The notes: generated from the letters alone by a model not told the origin. A stretch of DNA of 64,000 bases from Nocardioides campestrisoli (GCF_013624435.2 NZ_CP061768.1:3562001-3626000); one strand, 5' to 3'. Positions 1-9,317 are shown, numbered from the stretch's first letter. Program-made: numbers and translations.

Positions 1-1146
1 CTCAGTGCCGGGCACGGCATCTCCGGCCGTTCCCTGAACCACGGCGGGCTGGTCATCGACGTCAGCGCGCTCGACACCGTCGAGGTGCTCGACCCCGACA
101 CCGGCCAGGTGCGGCTCGGACCCGGGGCCCGGTGGGCTGATGTGGCCCGCACGCTCGCGCCGTACGGGCTGGCGATCAGCAGCGGCGACTACGGCGGCGT
201 GGGCGTGGGCGGACTCGCGACCGCCGGCGGGATCGGCTGGTTCGCACGCAGCCACGGCCTGACCATCGACCACCTGAGCGAGGTCGAGATGGTCCTGGCC
301 GACGGACGGGTCGTGCGCACCAGCCCTGACCAGGAGCCCGACCTGTTCTGGGGCGTGCGCGGGGCCGGCGCCAACTTCGGCATCGCCACCTCCTTCCGGC
401 TCACCGCCGCCCGGGTCGGCACGATCGCGTTCGCCCAGCTCGCGTTCGACGCCAGCGACACCGCGACCTTCCTGGAGCGGTGGGGCCAGGAGGTCGAGTC
501 CGCGGACCGCAGCGTCACCGGCCAGGTGATCCTGGGTGCGCGGCGGGGTGGACAGCGGATCGCCCAGGCGATGCTGGTCGTCGACTCCGCGGACCCCGAC
601 TCGATCATCGAGCGCCTGCAGCCGATCGCGGAGATCGCACCCCTGGTGCAGCAGCAGGTCGCGCTCACGACCTACGACCAGGTGCTGGGCCTGTTCAGCA
701 GTGACGAGCCGCAGCAGGGCCGCGGCGAACCACACACCCACTCCGGCCTGGCCGACCACCTCTCCCCCGAGCTCGCGGCCGAGCTCGCGGACCTGCTCGA
801 CGCAGGCACGTCGTACTTCTTCTCGATCCGGGCGGTCGGCGGAGCGGTCGCCGACGTACCGAGCGCCGCCACGGCGTACGCCGGCCGCAGCGCGGCGTTC
901 TCGCTCTCCGGCTTCGGTACCGGCCCGGCCTTCGACTCAGCCTGGGAGCGGCTCGTCCCACACCTGTCCGGCAGCTACCTCAGCTTCGAGACCGGTACCG
1001 GACCGGAGTGGATCGAGCGCGCCTTCCCACCGGCCCACCTCGCCCGGTTGCGCGACCTCAAGCGCCGCTACGACCCCACGGGTCTGTTCCGCGACAACTT
1101 CTTCATCGAGCCCGCGACCGAGGCGCTGGAGGGCCCGGCCGCCTGA
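1..1146 (+). CDS. FAD-dependent oxidoreductase, berberine-bridge-enzyme type (5' partial)
   Basis: The reading frame is open from base 1, so the N-terminus lies outside the window. The visible part begins inside the FAD-binding PCMH domain, with SAGHGISGRS resembling the flavin-attachment GGHS-type motif. It continues with GDYGGVGVGGLATAGG and DLFWGVRGAGANFGIAT, typical of the family, and ends with a BBE domain (RRYDPTGLFRDNFFI) that covers the substrate pocket. Enzymes of this family use covalently or tightly bound FAD to oxidise sugars, alkaloids or other small molecules with oxygen. The substrate cannot be told from sequence. A strong stem-loop follows 25 bases after the stop, so the gene ends its transcript here. 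The GTG at base 85 is an internal Val, not the start. Confidence 0.85.
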   Translation, partial: LSAGHGISGRSLNHGGLVIDVSALDTVEVLDPDTGQVRLGPGARWADVARTLAPYGLAISSGDYGGVGVGGLATAGGIGWFARSHGLTIDHLSEVEMVLADGRVVRTSPDQEPDLFWGVRGAGANFGIATSFRLTAARVGTIAFAQLAFDASDTATFLERWGQEVESADRSVTGQVILGARRGGQRIAQAMLVVDSADPDSIIERLQPIAEIAPLVQQQVALTTYDQVLGLFSSDEPQQGRGEPHTHSGLADHLSPELAAELADLLDAGTSYFFSIRAVGGAVADVPSAATAYAGRSAAFSLSGFGTGPAFDSAWERLVPHLSGSYLSFETGTGPEWIERAFPPAHLARLRDLKRRYDPTGLFRDNFFIEPATEALEGPAA

Positions 1147-1170
1147 GGTCAGCACAGTCGCCTGACATGA

Positions 1171-1201
1171 CTCAGGCCCCCGCCGAGGGCGGGGGCCTGA
1201 G
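1171..1201. terminator. Bidirectional intrinsic terminator-like hairpin
   Basis: A perfect 14-bp inverted repeat (1171-1184 with 1188-1201) has a 3-nt loop. It lies between the plus-strand oxidase stop and the 3' end of the minus-strand tRNA-Tyr, so it can end both transcripts. There is no clear U-tract, as is common in high-GC actinobacteria. Confidence 0.8.
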
Positions 1202-1212
1202 CTCCTGTGCTG

Positions 1213-1295
1213 TGGCAGGTGAAGGATTCGAACCTTCGAAGGCGTAAGCCGACGGATTTACAGTCCGCTCCCATTGGCCGCTCGGGCAACCTGCC
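1213..1295 (-). tRNA. tRNA-Tyr (anticodon GTA)
   Basis: Reading the minus strand gives a 7-bp acceptor stem (GGCAGGT, 1295-1289, pairing with ACCTGCC, 1220-1214), a D arm, an anticodon loop CTGTAAA with anticodon GTA, a long variable arm and a T arm with GGTTCGAATCC. At 83 nt with an extended variable arm it is a class II tRNA, as expected for bacterial tRNA-Tyr. The discriminator is A. The 3' CCA is not fully encoded (the next bases read CA), so it would be added after transcription. Confidence 0.95.
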
Positions 1296-1424
1296 TCACA
1301 CCGTCGCCCCGGAGTCCGTTTGAACCCCTGGCCGACGAGAAGGAAGAATAGCCCAAGCACCGCGCCCGGGGACAACTCAGGCCCTACCAGCAGCGCAGCC
1401 CCACCAGCCAGCACAGGAGAGACC
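1296..1424. other. Intergenic region between tRNA-Tyr and yajQ-like gene
   Basis: These 129 bases separate the divergent tRNA-Tyr and YajQ-like genes and must hold both promoters. I see no convincing -35/-10 pair. The only clear signal is the AGGAGA Shine-Dalgarno sequence just before the ATG at 1425. Confidence 0.4.
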
Positions 1425-1916
1425 ATGGCCGACTCGTCGTTCGACATCGTGAGCAAGCTGGACCGCCAGGAGGTCGACAACGCGTTGGGCCAGACCGCCC
1501 GCGAGGTCGCCACCCGCTTCGACTTCAAGGGCACCGGCGCCACCATCGAGTGGCAGGGCGAGCACGCGATCGAGATCACCGCCTCGGCCGACGACCGGGC
1601 CAACGCCGTCCTCGACGTCTTCAAGGACAAGCTGATCAAGCGTCAGCAGTCGCTGAAGATCCTCGACGCCTCCGAGCCCCGCCCCTCGGGCCAGCAGTCC
1701 AAGATCTCGATCACCCTCAAGGAGGGGATCAGCTCGGAGGACGCCAAGAAGATCTCCAAGCTGATCCGCGACGAGGGCCCCAAGGGCGTCAAGGCCCAGA
1801 TCCAGGGCGACGAGCTGCGGGTCTCGTCCAAGAAGCGCGACGACCTGCAGGCCGTGCAGCAGCTGGTGAAGTCCCAGGACCTGGACTTCGCGGTCCAGTT
1901 CACCAACTACCGCTGA
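1425..1916 (+). CDS. YajQ family nucleotide/cyclic-di-GMP-binding protein
   Basis: 163-residue protein beginning [16 protein letters not shown], the conserved N-terminus of the YajQ/UPF0234 family, with the usual RFDFKG segment near residue 30 and [18 protein letters not shown] further on. Family members fold as two ferredoxin-like halves and have been reported to bind nucleotides; a Xanthomonas member binds cyclic di-GMP and acts with a transcription factor. The role in actinobacteria is unclear. The ATG at 1425 was chosen over in-frame upstream codons because it has an AGGAGA ribosome-binding site six to ten bases upstream and matches the family start. The gene converges on cysA, with only 13 bases between the two stops. 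Confidence 0.9.
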   Translation: MADSSFDIVSKLDRQEVDNALGQTAREVATRFDFKGTGATIEWQGEHAIEITASADDRANAVLDVFKDKLIKRQQSLKILDASEPRPSGQQSKISITLKEGISSEDAKKISKLIRDEGPKGVKAQIQGDELRVSSKKRDDLQAVQQLVKSQDLDFAVQFTNYR

Positions 1917-1929
1917 CCCGCCCGCCGGC

Positions 1930-2910
1930 TCAGGCCGGGACGACCGCCTGGGCCGGCATCACCGTGGCGCCCTCGGCCGGGCTCAGCCAGACCGTGGTGC
2001 CCTCGGCCAGCCCGAGCGAGCGGGCGCTGGTGCGGGTCAGCTGGACCGTGACCTCCTCGCCGTCCACCGTGTGCACGGTCAGCCGCACCTCGAAGCCGAT
2101 GCGGAGCACCCGGGCCACCGTGCCCTCGAGCACGCCGGCGACCTGCGGGGAGACCGAGACGTCGATGTCGTGCGGGCGGATGGCGTGCCCACCCAGGGTG
2201 GTCACGTCACCCAGGAAGCTCATCACGAAGTCGCTGGCCGGCTCGTCGTAGAGCTGGTCGGGCGTGCCGATCTGCTCGACCCGGCCCTCGTTGATCACCA
2301 CGATCTGGTCGGCGACCTCCAGGGCCTCCTCCTGGTCGTGGGTGACGAAGACCGTGGTCACGTGCACCTCGTCGTGCAGCCGGCGCAGCCAGTCGCGCAG
2401 CTCCTTGCGGACCTTGGCGTCCAGGGCGCCGAACGGCTCGTCGAGCAGCAGCACGGTCGGCTCGACCGCGAGCGCCCTGGCCAGCGCCATCCGCTGGCGC
2501 TGACCGCCGGAGAGCTGCGAGGGCAGCCGGTGCCCGAACTGGGACAGGTGGACCAGCTCGAGGAGCTCGTCGACCCGGCGCTTGACCTCGTCCTTGGGCC
2601 GCTTGCGGATCTCCAGGCCGAAGGCGACGTTCTTCGCCACGCTCATGTGCTTGAACGCCGCGTAGTGCTGGAAGACGAAGCCGACGTTGCGCTTCTGCGG
2701 GGAGAGCCGGGTGGCGTCGGTGCCCTCGATCTCGATCGTGCCGGAGTCGGCGGTCTCCAGGCCCGCGATGATCCGCAGCAGGGTGGACTTGCCGCCGCCG
2801 CTGGGGCCGAGCAGCGCGGTGAGCTGGCCGGTCGGGATGGCGACGTTGACGTCGTGGAGGGCCACGAAGTCACCGAAGTTCTTGTTCAGCCCCTTGACCT
2901 CGATGCTCAT
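1930..2910 (-). CDS. cysA: Sulfate/thiosulfate ABC transporter ATP-binding protein CysA
   Basis: 326-residue ATPase that powers sulfate import through the CysT/CysW channel. Visible motifs are Walker [10 protein letters not shown] (35-43), the Q-loop (FVFQHYAAF, about 78-86), signature LSGGQ (133-137), Walker B plus D-loop [11 protein letters not shown] (154-164) and switch His191. A C-terminal extension of about 100 residues looks like the TOBE-type regulatory domain of the CysA/MalK group. The ATG at 2910 is the family start ([13 protein letters not shown]) and overlaps the cysW stop by one base. It is the last gene of the sbp-cysT-cysW-cysA operon. The specificity call rests on the sulfate-type binding protein and permeases beside it. 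Confidence 0.93.
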   Translation of the reverse strand: MSIEVKGLNKNFGDFVALHDVNVAIPTGQLTALLGPSGGGKSTLLRIIAGLETADSGTIEIEGTDATRLSPQKRNVGFVFQHYAAFKHMSVAKNVAFGLEIRKRPKDEVKRRVDELLELVHLSQFGHRLPSQLSGGQRQRMALARALAVEPTVLLLDEPFGALDAKVRKELRDWLRRLHDEVHVTTVFVTHDQEEALEVADQIVVINEGRVEQIGTPDQLYDEPASDFVMSFLGDVTTLGGHAIRPHDIDVSVSPQVAGVLEGTVARVLRIGFEVRLTVHTVDGEEVTVQLTRTSARSLGLAEGTTVWLSPAEGATVMPAQAVVPA

Positions 2911-3710
2911 CAGCGGGTGCCTTTCTCTTCCTTGGGCCGCAGGATCGCGACGACGACGATGCAGATGACCGAGACCATGGCGAGCAGGAACGCCATCGCG
3001 TACGCCCCCTGCTGGTCGAAGTTGAGGTACTTCTCCTCCACCACGAGGGTGGCGGTGCGGGTCTCGCCGAGCACGTTGCCGGAGACCACCTTGACGGCGC
3101 CGAACTCGCCGAGCGAGCGGGCCAGGGAGAGCACGACGCCGTAGACGACCGCCCACTTGATGCCGGGCAGGGTGATCCGCCAGAAGGTCTGCCAGGCGCT
3201 GGCGCCCAGGCTGGTGGCGGCCTGCTCCTGCTCGATGCCGATCTCCTCCAGGGTCGGCACCACCTCGCGGATCACCAGCGGCAGCGCCACGAAGGCGGTG
3301 GCCATGATGATGCCCGGGGTGGAGAAGATGACCTGGAAGCCCCACGACTCCAGCGTCGGGCCGAACCAGCCGCCCCGGCCGCCGTAGACGAGCACGAGGG
3401 CCAGGCCGACCACGATCGGCGAGACCGAGAGCGGCAGGTCGATCAGGGCGCTGAGGATCCGCTTGCCCGGGAAGGTGTAGCGGACCAGGAGCAGCGACAT
3501 GCCGACACCGAAGACGGTGTTGATGGCGACCGCGCTCAGGGCGGCCACCACGGTGAGCCGCAGCGCGGTCTGGACGTCGACGTCGGCCAGCACGTCGCGC
3601 AGTGCCTGGGTGCCGCCGTCGAAGGTGTTGATCGCGACCAGCGAGACCGGCCAGGCGACCAGCAGGAACAGGTAGGCGACCACGATGAGGCGGAGCACGT
3701 ACTTAACCAC
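2910..3710 (-). CDS. cysW: Sulfate ABC transporter permease CysW
   Basis: 266-residue inner-membrane permease with about six hydrophobic segments. The EAA coupling loop ([21 protein letters not shown]) that docks on CysA lies around residues 152-172. The N-terminus ([21 protein letters not shown]) and the INTFDGG stretch are typical of CysW. It forms the transmembrane channel with CysT. Its start lies 8 bases inside cysT and its stop touches the cysA start, so all four genes are probably translated as a coupled unit. Confidence 0.93.
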   Translation of the reverse strand: MVKYVLRLIVVAYLFLLVAWPVSLVAINTFDGGTQALRDVLADVDVQTALRLTVVAALSAVAINTVFGVGMSLLLVRYTFPGKRILSALIDLPLSVSPIVVGLALVLVYGGRGGWFGPTLESWGFQVIFSTPGIIMATAFVALPLVIREVVPTLEEIGIEQEQAATSLGASAWQTFWRITLPGIKWAVVYGVVLSLARSLGEFGAVKVVSGNVLGETRTATLVVEEKYLNFDQQGAYAMAFLLAMVSVICIVVVAILRPKEEKGTR

Positions 3711-4566
3711 GCTTCGACACCTTCCTCTGGATCACGTCGAGGAGGACGATCACGGCGAGCGAGATCAGCAGCAGCACGGTCGCGGTGGACGCCGCGGCGG
3801 CCACGTTGTTGTTCTCGATGCTGCCGAGGATGCGCACCGAGGTGACCTCGGTCTTGAAGGGCAGGTTGCCCGAGAGCAGGACGAGCGAGCCGTACTCGCT
3901 CACGCCCCGGGCGAAGGAGAGCGCGGCGCCCGCGGTGATGGCCGGCACCAGCGCGGGCAGGATCACCCGGCGGAACGTGGTGAGCTTGCCGGCGCCCAGG
4001 GAGGCGGCGGCCTCCTCCACGTCCTTCTCCAGCTCGGCCAGGACCGGCTGGACCATCCGGACCACGAACGGCAGGGTCACGAAGAGGAAGGCGAGGAAGA
4101 CGCTGGCCCGGGTGTTGACCACGTCGAAGCCGAGGGGGCTGTCACGGCCGTAGAGGGAGAGCAGCACCAGGCCGGCGACGATGGTCGGCAGGGCGAACGG
4201 GATGTCGATCAGGATCTCGAGCAGGCCCTTGCCCCAGAAGTGGTCCCGGACCAGCACCCAGGCGATCAGGGTGCCCATCACCACGTTGACCAGGGTCACC
4301 AGGGCAGCCTGGGAGACGGTCAGCTTGATGGCCGCGGAGGTCTGCTCGTTGGTGATCGTGGTCCAGAACGCTGCCCAGCCACCCTCGGCGGCGGTGATGA
4401 CCACCGCGCACAGGGGGATCAGCACGAGCAGGCTGAACCAGATCATGGCCACGCCGAGGCCGACCCCGGAGGTGGCGGTCAGGTTCGTGCCGAGGGCCGG
4501 CCGGCGCTTGCGCACCGGCCGGCCAGCGGCCTCGAGAGAGACGCTCGTCATGGAGAGGTCAGTCAC
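3703..4566 (-). CDS. cysT: Sulfate ABC transporter permease CysT
   Basis: 287-residue permease partner of CysW, with about six membrane helices after a basic, cytoplasmic N-terminus (RPVRKRRPALG). The EAA loop (EEAAASLGAGKLTTFRRVILP) is near residues 205-225, and the LSGNLPFKTEVTSVRI segment is characteristic of CysT. The GTG at 4566 overlaps the binding-protein gene by 8 bases. An in-frame ATG at 4551 is the alternative start and would remove only five residues. Its place between the binding protein and CysW is the standard order for sulfate importers. Confidence 0.92.
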   Translation of the reverse strand: MTDLSMTSVSLEAAGRPVRKRRPALGTNLTATSGVGLGVAMIWFSLLVLIPLCAVVITAAEGGWAAFWTTITNEQTSAAIKLTVSQAALVTLVNVVMGTLIAWVLVRDHFWGKGLLEILIDIPFALPTIVAGLVLLSLYGRDSPLGFDVVNTRASVFLAFLFVTLPFVVRMVQPVLAELEKDVEEAAASLGAGKLTTFRRVILPALVPAITAGAALSFARGVSEYGSLVLLSGNLPFKTEVTSVRILGSIENNNVAAAASTATVLLLISLAVIVLLDVIQRKVSKRG

Positions 4567-5596
4567 CCTTGCCGGAGGCGGCGATGGCCTTGGTGACCAG
4601 GCCGTCCTCCTCGTCGAAGAACTTCGTCGAGAGCTCGTCCCAGTCGCCGAAGTCCTCGGCCACCGTCATCAGGTTCGGCACGGCCGGGAACGGGTCGGCC
4701 GAGTCCTTGGCGCCCTCGACGGTGCCGCCGTAGTCGACGTCGTCGCGGATCGGGCGGAAGCCGGTGAGGGCGAACTGGCGCTGGCCCTCGTCGCTGAGCA
4801 CGAAGTCGAGCCAGGCCTGGGCGGCCGGGTCGGCGTCCTCGAGGATGGCGCCGGGGTTCTCGATCAGCAGGGTGGTCTCCGGGATGATGTACTCGAAGCC
4901 CTCCCCGTTCTGCGCGGCCAGGATCGCCTCGTTCTCGTAGGCCATCAGCACGTCGCCGGTGCCGCCGAGGAAGGCGGTCGTGGCGTCGCGGCCGCTGCCG
5001 GGCAGCGAGACGACGTTGGCGAAGAACTTGTCGACGTACTCGGTCGCCTCCTTCTCCGTGCCGCCGTTGCGGATCACCTGGCCGTAGGCGGCCAGGGCGT
5101 TCCAGCGGGCCGCGCCGGAGGAGGCGGGGTTGGGCGTGACGATCTCGACGCCGGGCTTGATCAGGTCGTCCCAGTCCTCGATGCCCTCGGGGTTGCCGTC
5201 ACGGACACCGAAGACGACGACCGAGCGGGAGACGATGCCCTTGTTCGCGCCGGCGTCCCAGTCCTCGGCCACCAGGCCGGCGTCGACCAGGCGGGTCACG
5301 TCGCTGGCCACGGAGAAGTGGACGTAGTCGGTGTCGAGACCGGACTCGACGGCCCGGCTCTGGTCGCCCGAGGCGCCGTAGGAGGTCTTGAACCGGTACC
5401 CGTCGCCCTCCTCGGTCTTCACGAACTCCTCGGCGATCGCCTTGTTGGCAGCCTCGGGCACGGCGAAGCCCACGATGCTGAGGGTCTTGTCGTCCCCCTC
5501 GGACGCGCTCGACCCACCGCAGGCGCTGAGCGCCAGCAGACCCGTCAGCCCGATCGCGGTGGCGATCACTCCCCGACCCTTGATGCTCGACCTCAT
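4559..5596 (-). CDS. sbp: Sulfate-binding lipoprotein (Sbp/CysP type)
   Basis: 345-residue extracellular solute-binding lipoprotein that captures sulfate or thiosulfate for CysTWA. A signal peptide with a lipobox (LLALSAC, Cys26) anchors it to the membrane. The mature part has the sulfate-binding-protein signatures TSYGASGDQSRAVESG and DWDDLIKPGVEIVTPNP, in which the GASGDQ loop helps hold the oxyanion. It is the first gene of the operon and starts at an ATG with a GGGAG Shine-Dalgarno sequence. The preceding non-coding region should hold the sulfur-responsive promoter. Confidence 0.92.
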   Translation of the reverse strand: MRSSIKGRGVIATAIGLTGLLALSACGGSSASEGDDKTLSIVGFAVPEAANKAIAEEFVKTEEGDGYRFKTSYGASGDQSRAVESGLDTDYVHFSVASDVTRLVDAGLVAEDWDAGANKGIVSRSVVVFGVRDGNPEGIEDWDDLIKPGVEIVTPNPASSGAARWNALAAYGQVIRNGGTEKEATEYVDKFFANVVSLPGSGRDATTAFLGGTGDVLMAYENEAILAAQNGEGFEYIIPETTLLIENPGAILEDADPAAQAWLDFVLSDEGQRQFALTGFRPIRDDVDYGGTVEGAKDSADPFPAVPNLMTVAEDFGDWDELSTKFFDEEDGLVTKAIAASGKGD

Positions 5597-5859
5597 GTGT
5601 TGCTCCCTCGTGCAGCCGTCCTCGGAGACGGCGTTGCTGGTGTTTGACAGGTAATCTACTGCACTTTAGTGGCTTACTCGCCATATGAGACGAAACCTGT
5701 CACGTGTCGGGAGTCACCCGCCCTCCCCGCGGGTCCGAGACGGCCCACGCGCACCATTGCTGCGGGGTTACTGTGGGACTGTGCGCCCGGACCCTGGGCG
5801 CACACGCGCGCGGAGGCGACCCGTCCTCCGCCTCCTTGTCTGCAAAGGAAAGCCACGCA
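5597..5859. promoter_or_regulatory. Divergent control region between sbp and korA
   Basis: This 263-base region separates two divergent operons. A stretch near 5650-5675 is unusually AT-rich for this genome and includes CACTTTAGTG, two 4-bp inverted arms around TT. It could hold the sbp promoter and an operator, but no clear -35 is visible. For korA, a plausible -10 (TACTGT, 5769-5774) is followed by a perfect 9-bp inverted repeat (5780-5788 with 5796-5804) that would form a hairpin at the very 5' end of the transcript. A ribosome-binding site (AAGGAAAG, about 5845-5852) precedes the GTG start. Confidence 0.45.
5780..5804 (+). repeat. 9-bp inverted repeat in the korAB leader
   Basis: TGTGCGCCC (5780-5788) and GGGCGCACA (5796-5804) are exact inverted copies separated by 7 bases. 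It starts about where transcription from the TACTGT -10 would begin. It could be a stabilising 5' hairpin or a protein-binding palindrome; the sequence does not say which. Confidence 0.5.
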
Positions 5860-7818
5860 GTGACGAAGCAGGTCAAGCAGCTCGACCGGGTGATCATCCG
5901 GTTCGCCGGTGACTCCGGCGACGGCATGCAGCTCACCGGCGACCGGTTCACCCAGGAGTCCGCCGCCTTCGGCAACGACCTGGCGACGTTCCCCAACTTC
6001 CCGGCGGAGATCCGCGCGCCCCAGGGCACGCTGCCGGGAGTGTCGTCGTTCCAGGTGCACTTCGCCGACCACGACATCCTCACCCCCGGCGACCGTCCCG
6101 ACGTGCTGGTGGCGATGAACCCGGCGGCCCTGCGGGCCAACCTGGGCGACCTGCCCAAGGGCGCCACGATCATCGTGGACACCTATGACTTCACCGCCCG
6201 CAACCTGACCAAGGCCGGCTACACGACCTCCCCGCTCGAGGACGACTCGCTGGCGGAGTTCTCCGTGCACCCGCTCGACCTCACCGGGATGACGGTGGAG
6301 GGGGTCAAGGAGTTCGGGCTCTCCCGCAAGGACGCCGCGCGCGCCAAGAACATGTTCGCCCTCGGGCTGCTGTCCTGGATGTACGGGCGCCCCACCGAGA
6401 CCACGGTCGAGTTCCTCTCCCGCCGGTTCGCCAAGGTCCCCGACATCCGCGACGCGAACATCACCGCGTTCAAGGCGGGCTGGAACTTCGGCGAGACCAC
6501 CGAGGCGTTCGCGGTCTCCTACGAGATCAAGCCGGCCGCGATGGCGCCGGGCACCTACCGCAACATCACCGGCAACCTGGCGCTCGCCTACGGCCTGGTC
6601 GCCGGCGGCGTGCAGTCGGGCCTCCCGGTCTTCCTGGGCTCCTACCCGATCACCCCGGCCTCCGACATCCTGCACGAGCTGAGCAAGCACAAGTCGTTCG
6701 GCGTGACCACGTTCCAGGCAGAGGACGAGATCGCCGGCGTCGGCTCCGCGATCGGCGCCTCCTTCGCCGGGCACCTGGGCGTGACCACCACCTCGGGCCC
6801 CGGCGTGGCGCTGAAGTCCGAGGCGATCGGCCTGGCCGTGATGACCGAGCTCCCGCTGGTCGTCGTCGACGTCCAGCGCGGCGGCCCGTCCACCGGCCTG
6901 CCCACCAAGACCGAGCAGGCCGACCTGCTGCAGGCGATGTTCGGCCGCAACGGCGAGTCGCCGCTCCCGGTGATCGCCCCGCAGTCCCCCGGGGACTGCT
7001 TCGACGCCGCTCTGGAGGCGTGCCGGATCGCCATCACCTACCGCACGCCGGTGATGCTGCTCTCCGACGGCATGCTGGCCAACGGCTCCGAGCCGTGGCG
7101 CGTCCCCGAGCTCTCCGAGCTCCCGGTGATCGAGCCCGGCTTCGCCACCGGGCCCAACCACGAGTCGCCGGCCGACAAGAAGAGCAAGGACGGGGAGCCG
7201 GTCGCCGACTTCTGGCCCTACCTGCGCGACCCCGAGACCCTGGCCCGCCCGTGGGCGGTCCCGGGCACCCCCGGCCTCGAGCACCGCATCGGCGGGCTGG
7301 AGAAGGCCGACGGGCACGGCAACATCTCCTACGACCCGGCCAACCACGACTTCATGGTCCGCACCCGTGCGGCGAAGGTGGCCAAGATCGCCGAGTCGCT
7401 GCCGCCCCTCGAGGTCGACGACCCGGGCGCCGACTCGGGCCAGGGCGCCCGCGTGCTGGTGCTCGGCTGGGGCTCGACGTACGGGCCGATCGGCGCCGCC
7501 GTACGCCGGGTCCGCAAGGACGGCGGCCGGGTGGCCCAGGCGCACCTGCGCCACATCAACCCGTTCCCCCGCGACCTCGGCAAGGTCCTCGCCCGCTACG
7601 ACAAGGTGCTGGTCCCCGAGATGAACCTCGGCCAGCTCTCCCTGCTGCTGCGCGCCGAGTTCCTGGTCGACACCGTGGGTTACAACCAGGTCAACGGCAT
7701 GCCGATCAAGGCCGCCGACCTGGCCGAGGTGATCGGCAGCCTGGTCGCCGAGGTGGAGGACACCTCCGCCAGCAGCGACGCCGACCTGACCCAGTCCGCC
7801 GAAGGAGCCACCCGATGA
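5860..7818 (+). CDS. korA: 2-oxoglutarate (2-oxoacid):ferredoxin oxidoreductase, alpha (gamma-alpha fused) subunit
   Basis: 652-residue subunit with the gamma domain at the N-terminus (VIIRFAGDSGDGMQLTGDRF) fused to the pyrimidine-binding alpha domain, which has the GSYPITPASDILHELSKH and TTSGPGVALKSEAIG signatures. With KorB it oxidises 2-oxoglutarate with CoA to succinyl-CoA, passing electrons to ferredoxin. In mycobacteria, KorAB offers an oxygen-tolerant alternative to 2-oxoglutarate dehydrogenase. GTG 5860 was chosen because it has a good Shine-Dalgarno sequence (AAGGAAAG) and matches the start of the conserved domain; in-frame codons further upstream lie within the proposed promoter and leader. 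The stop overlaps korB as ATGA. Substrate choice among 2-oxoacids is by family resemblance. Confidence 0.92.
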   Translation: MTKQVKQLDRVIIRFAGDSGDGMQLTGDRFTQESAAFGNDLATFPNFPAEIRAPQGTLPGVSSFQVHFADHDILTPGDRPDVLVAMNPAALRANLGDLPKGATIIVDTYDFTARNLTKAGYTTSPLEDDSLAEFSVHPLDLTGMTVEGVKEFGLSRKDAARAKNMFALGLLSWMYGRPTETTVEFLSRRFAKVPDIRDANITAFKAGWNFGETTEAFAVSYEIKPAAMAPGTYRNITGNLALAYGLVAGGVQSGLPVFLGSYPITPASDILHELSKHKSFGVTTFQAEDEIAGVGSAIGASFAGHLGVTTTSGPGVALKSEAIGLAVMTELPLVVVDVQRGGPSTGLPTKTEQADLLQAMFGRNGESPLPVIAPQSPGDCFDAALEACRIAITYRTPVMLLSDGMLANGSEPWRVPELSELPVIEPGFATGPNHESPADKKSKDGEPVADFWPYLRDPETLARPWAVPGTPGLEHRIGGLEKADGHGNISYDPANHDFMVRTRAAKVAKIAESLPPLEVDDPGADSGQGARVLVLGWGSTYGPIGAAVRRVRKDGGRVAQAHLRHINPFPRDLGKVLARYDKVLVPEMNLGQLSLLLRAEFLVDTVGYNQVNGMPIKAADLAEVIGSLVAEVEDTSASSDADLTQSAEGATR

Positions 7819-8927
7819 GCACCACCACCGACCTGCCCTTCCCCGCCGCCCCCGGCACTGCGGGCGTCCCCGCGCTGGGTGAGGGCGAGAAGCAGACCGG
7901 CAAGGACTTCACCTCCGACCAGGAGGTCCGCTGGTGCCCCGGCTGCGGCGACTACGCCGTGCTCAAGGCCGTCCAGTCCTTCCTCCCCGACCTCGGCCTG
8001 CGCCGCGAGAACATCGTCTTCGTCTCCGGCATCGGCTGCAGCTCCCGCTTCCCCTACTACCTCGACACCTACGGGATGCACTCCATCCACGGCCGCGCCC
8101 CGTCGATCGCCACCGGCATCGCCACCGCCCGGGAGGACCTCTCGGTCTGGGTCGTCACCGGCGACGGCGACGCCCTCTCCATCGGCGGCAACCACCTCAT
8201 CCACGCCCTGCGCCGCAACGTCAACATGACGATCCTGCTCTTCAACAACCGCATCTACGGCCTCACCAAGGGCCAGTACTCCCCCACCAGCGAGGCCGGC
8301 AAGGTCACCAAGTCCACCCCCATGGGCTCGGTCGACCACCCCTTCAACCCCGTCTCCCTGGCCCTGGGCGCCGAAGCCTCGTTCGTCGCCCGCACCATCG
8401 ACTCCGACCGCAAGCACCTCACCTCGGTGCTCGCCGCCGCCGCCGCCCACCGCGGCACCAGCCTGGTCGAGATCTACCAGAACTGCCCGATCTTCAACGA
8501 CGGCGCCTTCGACGCCATCAAGAACCCCGACACCAAGGCCGACGCGATCATCCCCCTGGTGCACGGCGAGCAGATCCGGTTCGGCCCCCACGACGAGACC
8601 GGCCGCGGCACGAAGGTGCTGATCCGCGACGAGCTGACCGGCGGCGTCCGCGCCGCGCTGGCCACCGACGTCCCGGACGAGGCGGTGCTCGTCCACGACG
8701 CGCACAACCCCGACCCCACCATGGCCTTCGCGATCAGCCGGCTCACCGACTCCGGCTACCTCAACCAGTCCCCCATCGGCATCTTCCGCGCCGTCGAGCG
8801 CCCCACCTACGACGACCAGGCGCGCGAGCAGCTGGTCACCGCGCAGGGCGCTCCCCACGACAACGTCGACGCCGCCGACCGGCTGGCTGCGCTGATCGGC
8901 GGCGGCGACACCTGGACGGTCGTCTGA
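7815..8927 (+). CDS. korB: 2-oxoglutarate:ferredoxin oxidoreductase, beta subunit
   Basis: 370-residue thiamine-diphosphate and iron-sulfur subunit. The ThDP/Mg site is the GDGDALSIGGNH segment, followed by LLFNNRIYGLTKGQ. Cys41 and Cys44 (WCPGCGDY), Cys75 (GIGCSSR) and a later Cys (YQNCPIFND) are the expected ligands of a 4Fe-4S cluster. It joins KorA to make the catalytic heterodimer. The ATGA overlap with korA indicates coupled translation. No ferredoxin gene is in the window, so the electron carrier must be encoded elsewhere. Confidence 0.93.
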   Translation: MSTTTDLPFPAAPGTAGVPALGEGEKQTGKDFTSDQEVRWCPGCGDYAVLKAVQSFLPDLGLRRENIVFVSGIGCSSRFPYYLDTYGMHSIHGRAPSIATGIATAREDLSVWVVTGDGDALSIGGNHLIHALRRNVNMTILLFNNRIYGLTKGQYSPTSEAGKVTKSTPMGSVDHPFNPVSLALGAEASFVARTIDSDRKHLTSVLAAAAAHRGTSLVEIYQNCPIFNDGAFDAIKNPDTKADAIIPLVHGEQIRFGPHDETGRGTKVLIRDELTGGVRAALATDVPDEAVLVHDAHNPDPTMAFAISRLTDSGYLNQSPIGIFRAVERPTYDDQAREQLVTAQGAPHDNVDAADRLAALIGGGDTWTVV

Positions 8928-8933
8928 CCCTGC

Positions 8934-9317
8934 TCAGCCCTTGAGGATCGCGCCGATGCGGGTGCTGTAGGACCGGGCGTAGCCGTCGCGGGCGTTGATC
9001 CGCACGCGCCACAGCCACTTGCCCTTCTTGCGGGGGGCAAAGATCTTGGTCTTGAGGACGCCCTTCTCGTTCGTCTTGACCTTCTTCGCCTTCTTCCACT
9101 TGCACTTGCCGCAGGCCTTCTTCTCGATCACGGCCTTGCCGTCGGGCAGGTTCTCGACCGTGGCCTTGAGCTGGAAGGTGCGCCAGTCCTTCTGCGTGGT
9201 GGTCCACTCGATGGCCCGGGTCGGGCGGTCGTCGGCGTGCGCCGGGACGCCGGCGAGCAGCGAGCCGCCGAGCAGGAGAGCGGTGATGGTGACGAGAAGC
9301 GCGCGGAAGGTCCGCAT
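8934..9317 (-). CDS. Small secreted protein with a single beta-sandwich-like domain
   Basis: 127 residues. The start at 9317 (MRTFRALLVTITALLLGG) gives a clean signal peptide ending near AHA-DD. The mature part is rich in Lys and Trp (KWKKAKKVKTNEKG, KGKWLWRVRI) and has one Cys pair (ACGKCKW). I do not recognise a named family. Its pattern of hydrophobic strands ending in WRVRI resembles domains in the secreted proteins at 30173-31408 and 44437-45225. An in-frame ATG at 9362 is rejected because a TAGGAT -10 (9366-9361) overlaps it. The gene converges on korB with a 6-base gap. Confidence 0.75.
   Translation of the reverse strand: MRTFRALLVTITALLLGGSLLAGVPAHADDRPTRAIEWTTTQKDWRTFQLKATVENLPDGKAVIEKKACGKCKWKKAKKVKTNEKGVLKTKIFAPRKKGKWLWRVRINARDGYARSYSTRIGAILKG

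Noticed and set aside
5650..5675. CACTTTAGTG as a cys-regulator operator
   Set aside because: Arms of only four bases and no recognised consensus; left as an AT-rich patch in the control region.
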